In this document: piece after piece, positions 10,125 to 21,113 of the stretch
Numbering within the stretch: the stretch's first letter is position 1
Layout: the number at the start of each line of letters is the position of its first letter
Origin: Rachicladosporium sp. CCFEE 5018
Taxonomy: Eukaryota; Ascomycota; Dothideomycetes; Cladosporiales; Cladosporiaceae
DNA: 64,000 bases
NCBI GenBank assembly: GCA_002077045.2
Contig: KZ111157.1
Coordinates: 542,383-606,382, forward strand
Direction of reading: 5' to 3'
Program-made: the position numbers and the translations under genes
Notes under the pieces: generated by a model
The model's database searches: none
Told to the model about the DNA's origin: nothing
The model's input: only the letters and a program-made list of their open reading frames with translations

Positions 10125-11206
10125 CGTTGCCGACTTGAGTGATGAGGCTGGGAATGGTCAAAGTGTTAGCCGCGCCGCCTACCATTGGAGAGTGCCTGGG
10201 CCTTGCCAATAGACATCTGATAGACTGCTTGCAGATCAGCAACGAAAGTGTCTTAAGACACGACCGCATTCGTCTTGGTAGCTTCACTTTCACGACTACA
10301 TCGGTATATGAACGTGCTCGCTCAAGACCGACTGAGCCTCAAGGTCAACATTGTCCGTGGGATGTTCAGAGCAGATACAGGTGCAAATACAGGCGTATTC
10401 AGATTGTGTATCGTATTCCTCGTTGCTAGCAAGCTACCTAGGCTGCCAGACGCAGTCTCCCTCGGGGTATCATTCTTTCATTATAAATCAGAAACGCCGT
10501 CCGACACCATGTTTAGGGCCCCCATAGCGTCCCTTCATCTTCTGTCAGACCAGTCGGTTTACCTTCGGAGCTGGACTCGCAACAAGGTCCAGCCGTCAGG
10601 TCCAGCCGAGTTGCGTACTCATCAGCTGATCATAAAGAGACGTGACCCTGCATGCTGCCGAGCGTGCTCTTCGGGGTTGTATCGAAGCCAGCTCTGGACC
10701 GTATTCACCACAATAACGGCACTTCCTCGCTAATGAAGGTATGTGATTGGACTAAAGCAATGGAGTGGCGTGATCGTGGCGCTCAGCCGCCAGTACTGTA
10801 CGCCCATATGCACTTGGTCACATTTGAAACTACGCGGGCCGTGCGGTGAATCGCGATTGAGGCCAGCACGCCTCTCCTTTCTCGGAACATAGAGCGGAAC
10901 AGTGAGGAATGCTCCGACGTCTGTGTAGAGGGTATCGTCCTGCTAGTTGAAGATTGCACACGAATTCTAGTGCGTCGTGCCAAACTTGACGCTGGTCATA
11001 TTCCCGCACTCACTAGGCTCTGTAGTCAGGTCGAAGGAAGCGCATAGGGGAGCAGCGGCTTTTACCATCCAACTGACACCCAACAGTCACGCGACTCCTT
11101 GCCGCCTATCAGCAATCGTTGTGGCAGGGAAGCCATTCGAATTGTATACTCGGCAGCAGACAGTTACCTCTCAATGCCAGAGCAGGCTTCGGCGATATGC
11201 TGAAAG
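10125..11206. other. Intergenic, 1.1 kb
   Basis: No convincing coding frame or RNA gene on either strand. The only structure noticed is an 11-bp direct repeat (AGGTCCAGCCG) at 10585-10595 and 10598-10608 and a TATAAA at about 10481. Confidence 0.45.
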
Positions 11207-12948
11207 ATGGCAGACAACCAGGCTACAAGACCAAGCAACCCGCCTTCGTCGTCTGACTGGGCCAAGTGGCGCGCCGAGATTATCATATGTCGCCAGAGTT
11301 CGCGGACATATGCCATTCTCAGGGATCGTATGATCAGTCGCGGATTTATAGCTAGGTAAGCAGTCGTTTTCAACATGATCGAAGAAGCAGCTACAGGTAT
11401 GCCGAAGGCTAACGTAGCAGTGTCCCGTCCTACAAAGCCAAGTTTGCTAAATGGAACATTCGACACAATGCCACACTGGACGATATGAAGTATCTCGGCA
11501 TGGTAATTCGCGATCAAAACCTTCACGACGTCGAGCCAGCACATCGACCTCGGTTCTGGATCAATGGGCGCTGCTTCTACTACCACCACGTGGCGAGGAG
11601 ACTCAAAGACGCCGGACTTTCGTTGGAGCATCTGGGCCCTACCGTTCCCAAACCCAATCACATCAACATCGAAACCCATCAGGAACGCGGCTCAGATCGA
11701 GCTGACTCTTGCCCTCTCCTTCTTAACCTGGATGAGGCGCCGGAAGATGATGCCGCGGTGTTCATTAGAGCTGGTCCACCCTCCTGCGGCGGTATGCATC
11801 TCGAATCGGCAGAGCCCGGGTATGGGTTGTGTCGGATCTACCCAGGTAGGCCATCTCATATGTCTGGACGGTCAAACATTCTACCTCGTGCTCTCTCGCC
11901 CCCCCACGAATTGCGAACTGCCCAGACTCTCTATTTAAGCATCAGTAATTACGTGAAAGGTGCCTTCGAGAACGGGCAATTCATTGTGAACGACGTGGGG
12001 GAACTGGTCAACCGCTCTTCAGAACAGGGTGCGAAGAACTTATCCACATTCCACATTTACTTCAACATCGGTATCGACTTTTGGGACAGGCAGCTTCCCA
12101 ATGAAGCCTTTCTATGGTTCCGAAAGGCCTCGGCGCTAGTGCAGGAACTGCTCAAGGACCAGGATCCGAGGCTGTTGGAGATCTTTGCCGATGTGTCGAT
12201 ACTCCTTCATGCAAAGGGCTTGGGCGATTTGTACAACATTCTTCTGAAACAGATGTGTGCAATGGTTCAGATCGAGGAGAGGACACGACATGCGGAGATG
12301 CAGCCCTGGGCCTTCATGTTCTCGCAGCTAGGTAAGGCCTCTGGTCCGGACCTTATCACAACGATAGAAAGGGGGTGGAAATGCGGCTACGATCAATTTG
12401 TCAGCTCGCCTTTGGGTCCCTCGCACGCGGTCAATATCTCTTGCCGCTTGAACTATCTCGTACGCACACAAGGCAAGCTTGATGCTGGTAAGACTTTAGA
12501 TTCGTCGTGGGCCCACGTCATGCCAGAAACAAATGACTACGACACTAGTCTACAGCAGCGATTCGCCTATGGCAAGTTCCAGTATTTGCAGGGCAAATTC
12601 TGCGATGCGCTAAAGAGCATGTTTGAAATTCTCAGATTGTGTGAGCAAGCCAGTCGCGCAGGCGTCTGGAAATGGTGGCGTCTGGAAATTGACGCAATTG
12701 AGCTATCAGCACGATGCTACCACGATATTGACATGCAACATCCGGGATGTGAGAGGTTCGCTGAAGCCGAGGCGACGCTCAAGAGAGCGATTAAGTACAG
12801 CCAGGAAACGCATGGTCTGCACTCGGCCAAAACTTTATCTATGAAACACACTTTGTGGGCTTGGTTGCAAGAAATGGGACGGAGTGTCGAGGCAGAAGCG
12901 CTGAAACAAGACCTTGACGCTGCAGTCGCCATAGATAGTGATGTGTGA
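11207..12948 (+). CDS. Clr5-domain protein with TPR-like C-terminus
   Basis: Exons are 11207-11355 and 11421-12948 around a 65-nt intron (GTAAGC, GCTAAC branch, CAG), giving 558 aa. Joining the exons yields an N-terminal block of the fungal Clr5 type: SDWAKWRAEI, YAILRDRM, GFIASVPSYKAKFAKWNIR, with the typical spaced Trp residues and YKAKF...W core. A linker of about 100 residues follows. From about residue 240 the rest is helical with TPR-like repeats (FYFNIGIDFWDRQLPNEAFLWFRKA; AEATLKRAIKYSQETHG). Clr5 names an S. pombe silencing factor, but most filamentous-fungal members are uncharacterised; a DNA-binding or regulatory role is possible but unproven. Without exon 1 the Clr5 domain would be lost. 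Confidence 0.8.
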
Positions 12949-13597
12949 TGTTAAGTCACAACCCTGTTACTTGTTTACTATAATATATCACGACGAGGAG
13001 GAATTTCAAGCCCCCGTTCCGTTGAATTTGTACGAACGATGCACCCTACCTACTATGACTTTCCTCCTCTCTAAAAGTATAGCTTAACAATTCAAATCGC
13101 ATATAACACAAAGCCGGAAGGGGGTGTATCGAAAAGCGAAAGCTTGCATTTGGCGACGGTGATAAGGTTACTAATTTAACGCTAGGTAAGGCAGGTTATT
13201 CGGGTTGAAAGGCTCGCGCTAGCCGTAGTAAAGGAGATAGCGTGAGCTGATTGCACGTAGATGCACGCGCTAGCGAAAGGGAGAAGTACGCGCTAGTAGA
13301 AGTAGCAGGGATGGCGTGAGCTGCTTATACGTACGAAGTAGATGCACGCTAATTGAAGTGTGAGAAATGCGCGCTAGCAAAAGTAGCGGAGATAGACGCT
13401 AGCAAAAGTAGTGCAGATAGACGCTAGCAAAAGTAGCGGAGATAGACGCTAGCAATAGTAGGTAACAGTAAGTCGAGCGATATAGCTGACATGGCCCACG
13501 TATGTAAGCTCACACTTCTTCGCGCTCGGTGCCTCTTGTTCTTCTTCAGACGTCTTGTCATCTACCCACATTGGATTGATTGGGATTCTCAGACACC
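12949..13597. other. Intergenic with repeat block
   Basis: The first 200 bases are AT-rich 3' flank. From about 13211 to 13470 the sequence consists of repeats built around GCTAGC; see the minisatellite entry. The last 130 bases are the promoter of the next gene. Confidence 0.6.
13211..13470. repeat. GCTAGC minisatellite, 25-bp core units
   Basis: Four units begin at 13372, 13397, 13422 and 13447, exactly 25 bp apart. Each starts CGCTAGCAAAAGTAG and ends near GATAGA; the last is cut short. Upstream, 13211-13371 holds diverged copies, including two longer related blocks that share GCGTGAGCTG and TAGATGCACGC (near 13238 and 13312). GCTAGC is itself a palindrome. No terminal inverted repeats or coding frame mark it as an intact transposon. 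Confidence 0.85.
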
Positions 13598-15588
13598 ATG
13601 TCACACGTCTACGAAGGCATATGGATAGATTGGTCATTGGGACTCTTCTCTGGCGCAACCCTTACTCTCGGACGCGAAAGCGGTGCCATTCTAGCGGCAG
13701 CTTTGCCTATCTTCGTCACGTCAGCAGGCAGCGGCTTCTGGTTCCTCGTTCGCTTTGCCACGCATCAGGCTCGAGCAGCGTCGGTGGACCCGAATGATGT
13801 CAGCAATCCTCTGGGTCATGATGGCCTCTATTGCCAACAGCAGGTTGTTCTCCGCAACGCAGATACACCATCGGGAGCGGCTTGGACGGTGACGAAGATT
13901 ACCTGGGCCTGGAGAAATGCCAGCATCAAAAGTATTTCTCGCTCACTTCCCCTTCTTGTGATCGCGATCTTGGTCTACATCAGCTTCGCAGCTGCCTCGC
14001 TTCTCACAGCTCAAGTTCAGAGTGCGGCTACTACCGACGTTCTGATCGTTGGCACAACATGTGGAGTATGGAACTTCACCGGTGAACCCACTGTCGTCGG
14101 CTCGGAAGCTGCAGCCAAGTTCCTTGCACAGACACGTGCGGCTGCCTTGTACGCACGCAAGTGTTACGACAGCGATGCCGAAGGGACGCAATGCAGTCAG
14201 TTCGCGTCGCAAGCCATAGGCTACGCTATCGATTCTGAGGCGAAGTGCCCGTTCGCGGGCGGTATGTGTGTCGGGAGAAAGAACGCTGCTATCCAAATGG
14301 ACACGGGTCTGATAGATTCGGACATCCATCTTGGCATCAACGCACCGTATAAGCAGCGATTACAAGTCCAGAAAGTAACGACGTGCTCACCGCTAGACAT
14401 GACGGGCTATCAGCGAGCAGCGTCCGATGTTACGGGATCGCTACCCTACAGCTGGAATGACACGTTCGTCGAAAACCTGCTCGGTCCGAACCTCGACAAC
14501 AATTACACCTATAGATACAACCTACACGGTGCCTATGACGACGTTGGATATGGGTATACACTTGAGTAAGTGAAGCCCACAGGCTCATCGTTACGACAGA
14601 CATTAATGGACGATCCAGTGCTGTAGCCTTCTATGCCGGTGCTGACGGCAATGCCTGGTCACCGATATCAGAGATACGCCCGGAGGATGCCGACCTCACA
14701 GTCCTCTTCTTAGGATCGGATCACGTCGTATACAACACTGCTGTAGCGGACCCTTTCTACCGCGCCGATGTACAAGGCTTGCCTGTCAATGACACTGATC
14801 CGCCTTACTACATTCCAAACCGTCACATCACAGCTATGGCTTGTCTCGACCAATACCGCTTCTGCAATCCTGCCCTTGCGGATTCCTGCACGCCGCTGAC
14901 CAGCCTGAGTAAGGTTCTCAACGCGGTTCCTGACATTGGGCTCTCTGATTGGCAGCACGGGACTAAAGTCCGAATTGGATACTACTTGACTCTGAGCTCG
15001 ATATACTATTCTGTAGCCATGCGCGGCGCTGCGGCACTTATGGCCTCCGACACACTCCTGGGAAGCATACAACCGTCACTGCCGGATAACCAGTATGAGC
15101 TCGAGCTTATGAATTGGTTCAACATTTCCCTGGCCCGTTTGCAGCAAGGCGTTGTGGAGTATGCGAGCGGTCCATCTCAGCTGGGCACCACCGGCCGCGT
15201 CTACGTCGATAACTCACTGATCGAGCGTGCGTTGTGTCATAGCCAGAAAATTCGAAGTCCAAAAGGGTACTATAACTTCTCGGTCTTCGGTGTCGGCATC
15301 ATTGTTGTTGCCGGACTACTCCTCATCATCCTCGGTCTATGCCTCGACACGATTGTCGGTGGCATCAAACGCTACATCGGCAGAGGAGAATACAGTTCCA
15401 TGGCGTGGGCACTAGACGAGGAGCTCCAATTGCAACGTATGGCATACGAAGGCCATGGGTGGCCGGGATGGGATCACAACGACGACTCCGTCCCCTTCAT
15501 GACTCGAGGAGGTCCGATCGGCCGGTACACTGATGCTGGGCGCCACCCTACGATACATGCTCCGCTCCCGAAAGAACCCGATAGATAA
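13598..15588 (+). CDS. Large fungal membrane protein, unknown function
   Basis: Exons are 13598-14565 and 14619-15588 around a 53-nt intron, giving 645 aa. The start is ATG 13598 (MSHVYEGIWIDWSLG). Hydrophobic segments are at about residues 14-57, 118-137 (LPLLVIAILVYISFAAASLL) and 570-592 (FGVGIIVVAGLLLIILGLCL). Between the last two is a domain of about 430 residues, probably outside the cell or in a lumen, with N-glycosylation sequons and many cysteines including ACLDQYRFCNPALADSC. This layout and the CLDQY...CNP...C block are typical of a widespread, uncharacterised Pezizomycotina family. I know of no assigned function. Confidence 0.8.
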
Positions 15589-15833
15589 TATCAGTCACTT
15601 GTGCAAGGTGTGGTGGACGACCATGCTTGGTACTATTGTCAGTAGCCTGTTGTATATGATTGTCGTTCTTTACGGCGAGGCGTGGAGGTCTCACGTATGC
15701 GCCGGACAAGGTCTGTAACAAATTTCCTTCCACTTACACGTTGCGGTCACGCAAGCAGAGGTGATTATCCCGTGTCATCACTCGTTACTCCACATGCCTT
15801 CCGCTTCTTGTCCAGGCTTGGAAAAGCCCAAGG

Positions 15834-16610
15834 TCACTCGTTCTCGTTCTGCATAACCCGACTCTGCCTCCTCTTCCTCGCCACCCCTGGTGTCCAAACC
15901 CCCATGAACAACTCCTCACACTCTTCCTCATCTTGACTATCAAACTCCACAACCTCCGGCATAGCGTCCGGCGGCATCACAAAGCTCCTGCGTTTCTTCC
16001 TACCCGCCATTCCACTCTGCCTCAGCATCTCCGCCTCCTCAGTCCCATCCTCGCTCTCCCACGTGCTATTGCGACAGACTTTCTTGGCTTCGAGAATGAA
16101 TTTCCCCACTTTATAGCGCTGCGACTCTTCTTCTGCGGAGATGTATTTCCAGCCTAGCACGCTGCCGCATTGCGAGCAGGAGATGTCGCCGACTGTGTGG
16201 GCGCCGGTGACGAGTTGGCGCGGGACGGGCTTGTGAGTGTATGTATTTGAAAGGTTAGGAAGAGCGTCGTTGCGCTGCTTCGCGGTATGGAGGCCAGAGG
16301 AATCGCCAACTGCTGCTGCACTGGGAGCTGGTGCGACGAGGTATGCGCGGCCGTGTCGCCCGTTGAAGCCTTTCGAGATGATTTGGGAGGAGAGCGCGAG
16401 ATCTGTCAGGCAGCGGGCGCAGCGGAGGTGCGACGCATGGCCTGAGAGGTAGGACTCATCAGGCGGACTTGCGCTGGATATGCTATCAGAGCGGTAGCCT
16501 GTACTCGTGCTCGATGTGCTTGACTGCCGCCGCCGGAAGGGCGGAGTTGGAATGAGAAACGTAGGAAAGAGGGCAGGTGGTGAGGGGATCTGAAATGGAA
16601 AGGGAGGCAT
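15834..16610 (-). CDS. Yippee-domain zinc protein
   Basis: A 258-aa protein in one exon with ATG at 16610. The Yippee/Mis18/cereblon-type fold binds zinc through two CxxC pairs, here C64/C67 (RCARC) and C145/C148 (SCSQC). Other hallmarks are ISKGFNGRHGRAYLV, HTVGDISC and GWKYISAEEESQRYKVGKFILE. The Yippee domain carries a low-complexity insert at about 94-117. The Pro/Ser-rich N-terminus and the acidic tail, which also has a KKRRSF basic patch, are extra to the domain. Yeast Moh1 is the simplest relative. Its biochemical role is unknown. Confidence 0.88.
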   Translation of the reverse strand: MPPFPFQIPSPPALFPTFLIPTPPFRRRQSSTSSTSTGYRSDSISSASPPDESYLSGHASHLRCARCLTDLALSSQIISKGFNGRHGRAYLVAPAPSAAAVGDSSGLHTAKQRNDALPNLSNTYTHKPVPRQLVTGAHTVGDISCSQCGSVLGWKYISAEEESQRYKVGKFILEAKKVCRNSTWESEDGTEEAEMLRQSGMAGRKKRRSFVMPPDAMPEVVEFDSQDEEECEELFMGVWTPGVARKRRQSRVMQNENE

Positions 16611-17283
16611 CGCGACTTGCTGTTACTCTGAGAAGACCATGAAGTGAAAGGAAGGAAAACCAAGTCTTGCATCAGTGTATTGTGATGGAATGCTGTCACG
16701 CGCCTCAGTAATAACAGCTGACTCGATGCCTACATTGCGGTGAGACAAGAGGCCGCCATTCTCCGCAAGCACACAAGTCTAGTCACTCGGTGCTCGCGCA
16801 CGACATTCGACCACTGCCGTCGCGATTAGCGATGCGAGAGGGGCATCGTGCATGTAGCTAGCCGCTGTACCATGTAGCTTGTTTGTAGCTCGATGGTGGG
16901 GGCGAAGGCGAATGACTGCCAAGATTCGTGATCACGTGCATGCGCCAATGCTGCACCGAAATGATGGATGGTCTTGTCAAAGACCATTTTTCCCGTCCGT
17001 TCCGATCGCTATTACGCCTTGCCTAGATAGTTCCAATCGCTTCGTGCTCCAGTCTCGGCAGACTGTAATTGCCCCTGCATGCTGTCGACTTCAGATGATG
17101 TTGAGGGCGTCGGTCAATCTTGGAGAAGGACCAGCATATTGCACCTAGTCGATGTCAGATCATGTAGATTGCTGAGTCCCGCTCATACCCAGTCCAACAA
17201 CCTGACAGGACTGTGTCATGGAGCCCGCGATATTGCCGGAGCTCTATATTTCGTAGCAATAGTGTCAATAGTAGTCACAGCAC
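16611..17283. other. Intergenic, 0.7 kb
   Basis: Promoter side of the Yippee gene and 3' flank of the BRCT gene, both on the minus strand. Nothing else was recognised. Confidence 0.45.
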
Positions 17284-18264
17284 TCAGCCAGGCTCACTAC
17301 GCTTGACGCCTGCCACATTTTGTCGTGCGGCAAACATCTCCAACACACTCGCAACACCCTTCGGCGCGAGCCTCATCGCCTCGAACTTCGACTCCGGCAA
17401 ACGCTTGCCAGCAGCGATGCTCTTCACGATCCACTCTGCAGTCACATACTTGACAGCTTTGCCACCAACACGCGTGACTTCCTTGTGAATCTTCGTACCT
17501 GCCAGTCCACCGCCACAGCCTCCACCAGCACCTCCAGGCTTGCCGATGACGATATGTGTGACGGTCTTGCGGCCGAGAAAGATGCTCATGTTGGCGCCAT
17601 GTTCGCTGAGAAGGCGTTTGAGCTTGTGGTCGGACATGTAGGGCATTGTTGAGCCGTTGATGTACATGTTCAGTCCTGCGAAGATCTGAGGGCAGGCTTG
17701 CGTTGCTTCGAGTGATGAATCAGCAGTCGCAGCTTCGGATTTGGTAGTGATTTCTGGCGGCGAAGGCTCGGTGTGGTCCAGTGGTGACAGCAAGTGTGAT
17801 GGACTGCTCTCGTGGCTCGTCCAGCTGGTTTCTCGTATGGTCCCATCCGGTTTCCGGAACGGCGTATACGGATTCACCACACATGTCGGCTTGCTCTGCA
17901 AGTCTTCCAGCTTCACCCTCTTCGCAGGTCGCTCAACCTCCTTCTCCACCTTCATACTTTCCCATATACTCGTCTGCCCATTGGTCCTGAGACCCTTCGC
18001 GCCGACCACCCAACCTCCATCTTCAGTCCGTCCATCCTGACCGAAGTCAAGACTGCCCGCACCGACAGTATCTGAGATACGCTTGCCACCTCCTGCGTCA
18101 GCGCTGAATTGCTCACGTAGCTTCGTGGAGCGGGAGTCGCGCCATGATGTGCTCCCGCTTAGCCTATTATCTGCTCGTTGATGCCCAGTGGCGGAGGAAT
18201 TGAACGGATCGAAGATGGACTTCGTCGGCTTAGCCACCTTCGGTATCGGCGTCGGTGCAGGCAT
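17284..18264 (-). CDS. BRCT-domain protein, REV1-BRCT-like
   Basis: A 326-aa protein in one exon with ATG at 18264. The N-terminal two thirds is polar and conserved-looking (SIFDPFNSSATGHQRADNRL, STSWRDSRSTKL, GGWVVGAKGL) and carries a KRVKLE nuclear-signal-like patch. A single BRCT domain covers about residues 190-305: IFAGLNMYINGST, LLSEHGANMSIFLGRKTVTHIVIG, VKYVTAEWIVKSIAAGKRL. The opening resembles the REV1 BRCT more than PARP or DNA-ligase BRCTs, but there is no polymerase domain. Nuclear DNA-damage or phosphopeptide recognition is inferred. Confidence 0.8.
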   Translation of the reverse strand: MPAPTPIPKVAKPTKSIFDPFNSSATGHQRADNRLSGSTSWRDSRSTKLREQFSADAGGGKRISDTVGAGSLDFGQDGRTEDGGWVVGAKGLRTNGQTSIWESMKVEKEVERPAKRVKLEDLQSKPTCVVNPYTPFRKPDGTIRETSWTSHESSPSHLLSPLDHTEPSPPEITTKSEAATADSSLEATQACPQIFAGLNMYINGSTMPYMSDHKLKRLLSEHGANMSIFLGRKTVTHIVIGKPGGAGGGCGGGLAGTKIHKEVTRVGGKAVKYVTAEWIVKSIAAGKRLPESKFEAMRLAPKGVASVLEMFAARQNVAGVKRSEPG

Positions 18265-18855
18265 CGCGTATCACAGCATGTCTTCTACGCCTCGACGCCG
18301 TACTATTATTTACCAGCATGGAAGTAAAAATAAGAGACGTCAACTATCTGAACTTAGATGCCGTGGGGTTTCCCCCTCAACCCGCTTCTCCGAGCATCAC
18401 AAGCGCGAGGTCACGAGATGCACTTTAGCTTCCTTGCACTTTAGGCTCTTCATGCTTCATCAGCCACCCAGCGTTGCACCACCTATCACAGACACAATAC
18501 CACCTGTTTGATCCGTCGAACCACTGGTCGCACACGCTATACAATCTGGGCTATGCAACACATGTCTGGCGTGCCATAACAGTAGACCTGGCTGGAAGGC
18601 ATCACTCAGCGCTCACTGTGCTGTGCCGCCCAAGTTCCATGCCGCCGGTAATTTATTGAATCGCAAGTAGGCATAGCCAGCGACTTTCTTCTGTGTGTTG
18701 TCCAATTTTTGGACCAAATCCTGGGTACATTCTTCCTGCTGTGTCGTCTCGACGATACACTTGTCCACATCCATGCACTGGGATCCGGCCTTTGCTTTCA
18801 CGAGTTTGTGTTGCAGCTAAGGGCTGGCGCATTTGCGGACGCCTCGATCGCAGTC
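18265..18855. other. Divergent promoter region
   Basis: Lies between the starts of the BRCT gene (minus) and the GH76 gene (plus). A frame in phase with GH76 is open from about 18709 but lacks an ATG before 18856. I see no other feature. Confidence 0.45.
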
Positions 18856-20652
18856 ATGACAGAATTGCAAAAGTCATCGAAGGGGCGGCGAGGCCGATTT
18901 GATCCGCCTGCCCAGCAGATTCGACCGAGGATTCGGCGATTGCTGGCACTCTGTTGCGTACTGGCCGTCTCATGGAAGGTGTGGTTATTTCGCCAAACGC
19001 CCCCCGCGCCCCCATCTGTGCCGTTGTCGACCACATGGGCAACAGCCGATCAAGATGCTTTGTTACTGGCACCCCGTCTATGGCCGTTGAACCGAGCCCC
19101 GTGGACTCGAGACAGTGATTTTTGGTTTGACGACATGGATCAGACATTGGGCAAAATGCAGACATTTTACTGGAATGGTACATCATGGCCAAGTACGATC
19201 CAGTGGGTCGGCGCTTTTCTAGATACTCTACTTGGATCGTCTGGGAACTCGTGGTTGCCGGGTGTAGGAGACTATGATAAACGCCTATTGAGTACCCTAG
19301 ACCGCCCGGCGAGGCCGGAAACACTGTACAAGATCTTTTCAGATGTCGCGGCTTACTTTGAGTCCGAGGACACGTTGCAGGTTTTCGATGCAGCTTACGA
19401 TGACGCTCAATGGGTCGTATTGGAGTGGCTTGAGGCGGCCAAGCTATTCCGGCGATTCCAAGATTACAATCCTTATGACAACGACAAATGCAGTGTAGCA
19501 CGCTTCGCGCATCGCGCAAGAGTATTCTATAATGTCGTACAGAGCAGATTCAACACCTCGCTATGCGGCGGCGGCTTGACGTGGAACCCTGCTCTAGCTA
19601 CTTACAAGAACGCTATCACAAACGAGCTCTTTATCTCAAGCTCGATCGCCATGTATCTTTACTTCCCTGGAGACAGCAATACAGATCCATATCCAAGCCC
19701 CGACTACTACCCTCTGACAAATATCACACTTCCTATGTTGCCAGTCGTGCAGGCGCACGACCCGAACTATCTACAAAACGCGATCAAAGCTTACGATTGG
19801 TTTAAGTCACATAACTTCACAAACGCCCAAGGACTCATAGTCGATGGCTTCCATATTTCCAAGGGTCAGACGACCTGTGACGAACGCAATGAAATGGTCT
19901 ACACGTACAATCAGGGCGTAGTGCTCTCTGGGCTGCGCAATCTGTGGGAAGCCACTGGCAAGGTGTCGTACCTCGTTGACGCATACGCTTTGATTGATAC
20001 GGCCATCAATGCCACTGGGTGGAATGCAAAGACCGTTGTCGAAGCTGCTCTGTGGTCGGGACTGGGAAGGAACGGCATCATGGAAGACTATTGCGATGCA
20101 CCCGCGACCTGCACACAGGATGCGCAGATCTTCAAGGGCATCTACTTCGAGCATCTCGGTCGCTTCTGCGAGCTTCTACCGACCAACGTGTCACTAATCC
20201 CTGGTCTCACCAACATTGCTAGTCCAGCTTTGGCTGCTTCACATGCTTCAAAATGTCGTAGCTACTTGCCCTGGGTCGAGCACAATGCGCGGGCAGCAAT
20301 ATGCACGCACAATGAGAACGGCATCATCGGGGGCTGGTGGGGCGCAAACCTCAGTAATCACTCGCAGAACGCGGCGCTGTATAGAGCTGCGACGTTGCCG
20401 AGTGGGAGCGAGGACATACGCAATCAACCATGGCTGCTCGATCGCGAGCCATGGGCGTGTCGCGGTGGGGACTGTCATCAGTACAAACGTCAGCGACGGT
20501 CACTTGAACGCCGGAATTCGAAGCGCGACCATACATGGAAACAGTCTGTCGTTGACTTCGGTAGAGGCAGAACAGTAGAGACGCAAGGCAGCGGCTTGGG
20601 CGTTGTAAAAGCGGCATACGATTTCAGCTATAGAGCAGAGTCAGGTGATTAG
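18856..20652 (+). CDS. GH76 family alpha-1,6-mannanase-like membrane protein
   Basis: A 598-aa protein in one exon. ATG 18856 gives a basic cytosolic N-terminus and a signal-anchor at about residues 30-46 (LLALCCVLAVSWKVWLF), so a type II membrane topology is expected. The rest matches the GH76 alpha-helical barrel: YDDAQWVVLEWL, whose paired aspartates D182-D183 fit the catalytic pair of the family, then LFISSSIAMYLYFPGD, MVYTYNQGVVLSGL, NGIMEDYCD and DAQIFKGIYFEHL. Yeast Dfg5 and Dcw1 of this family act in cell-wall assembly, but those are GPI-anchored. This protein instead has an N-terminal anchor and a basic tail without a GPI signal. Exact substrate is unknown. Confidence 0.87.
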   Translation: MTELQKSSKGRRGRFDPPAQQIRPRIRRLLALCCVLAVSWKVWLFRQTPPAPPSVPLSTTWATADQDALLLAPRLWPLNRAPWTRDSDFWFDDMDQTLGKMQTFYWNGTSWPSTIQWVGAFLDTLLGSSGNSWLPGVGDYDKRLLSTLDRPARPETLYKIFSDVAAYFESEDTLQVFDAAYDDAQWVVLEWLEAAKLFRRFQDYNPYDNDKCSVARFAHRARVFYNVVQSRFNTSLCGGGLTWNPALATYKNAITNELFISSSIAMYLYFPGDSNTDPYPSPDYYPLTNITLPMLPVVQAHDPNYLQNAIKAYDWFKSHNFTNAQGLIVDGFHISKGQTTCDERNEMVYTYNQGVVLSGLRNLWEATGKVSYLVDAYALIDTAINATGWNAKTVVEAALWSGLGRNGIMEDYCDAPATCTQDAQIFKGIYFEHLGRFCELLPTNVSLIPGLTNIASPALAASHASKCRSYLPWVEHNARAAICTHNENGIIGGWWGANLSNHSQNAALYRAATLPSGSEDIRNQPWLLDREPWACRGGDCHQYKRQRRSLERRNSKRDHTWKQSVVDFGRGRTVETQGSGLGVVKAAYDFSYRAESGD

Positions 20653-21113
20653 GCGCGGTCGAGGACGTACGGCGGCTTGCCGTAAGAGCTGCATGTCCAC
20701 GTAGGTTGTCGATACGCGTCGAGTCCAGATTCTAAACATCGACCGTGCAGCTTGGAGTTCAACGGCGTTGTCTCAATCTAGAATGGACTATGTAAATTGA
20801 CGACGTTGCCCACTGTTGTCTGCGCAGCCTGACGCCTGCAATTTAACGGCTGCTCAAACGGGCGTGACAAAGTCCCGATTTACCATTCCCTATCTTTTGG
20901 CTGGCTGCGGTATCGATTCAACTACGATGGACATGCACCAATGCGCATACATGATGATTGGAGTCCCACTCTCCGACATGGCTTTCTTCCTTCTGTGGTC
21001 GAGTACTGCAATTCCTTGAGCCCTTGCTTTTCTCCCACTGTGCTCTACGCGGTCGTCCCATTCTGAGCCTCTGTATCTATATCCTATTAGTCGTTGTATC
21101 AACCGAGATCACA
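20653..21113. other. Intergenic, GH128 promoter
   Basis: 3' flank of GH76 and promoter of GH128. I see nothing specific in it. Confidence 0.45.

Noticed and set aside
10139..10849. Series of overlapping short plus-strand frames after arginase
   Set aside because: Composition is random-like, and no splice pattern joins them into a sensible protein.
12949..13210. Degraded transposon next to the minisatellite
   Set aside because: AT-rich but without terminal repeats, coding remnants or target-site duplication that I could see.
16860..16895. CATGTAGCT direct repeat
   Set aside because: Two short copies only; no pattern beyond chance.
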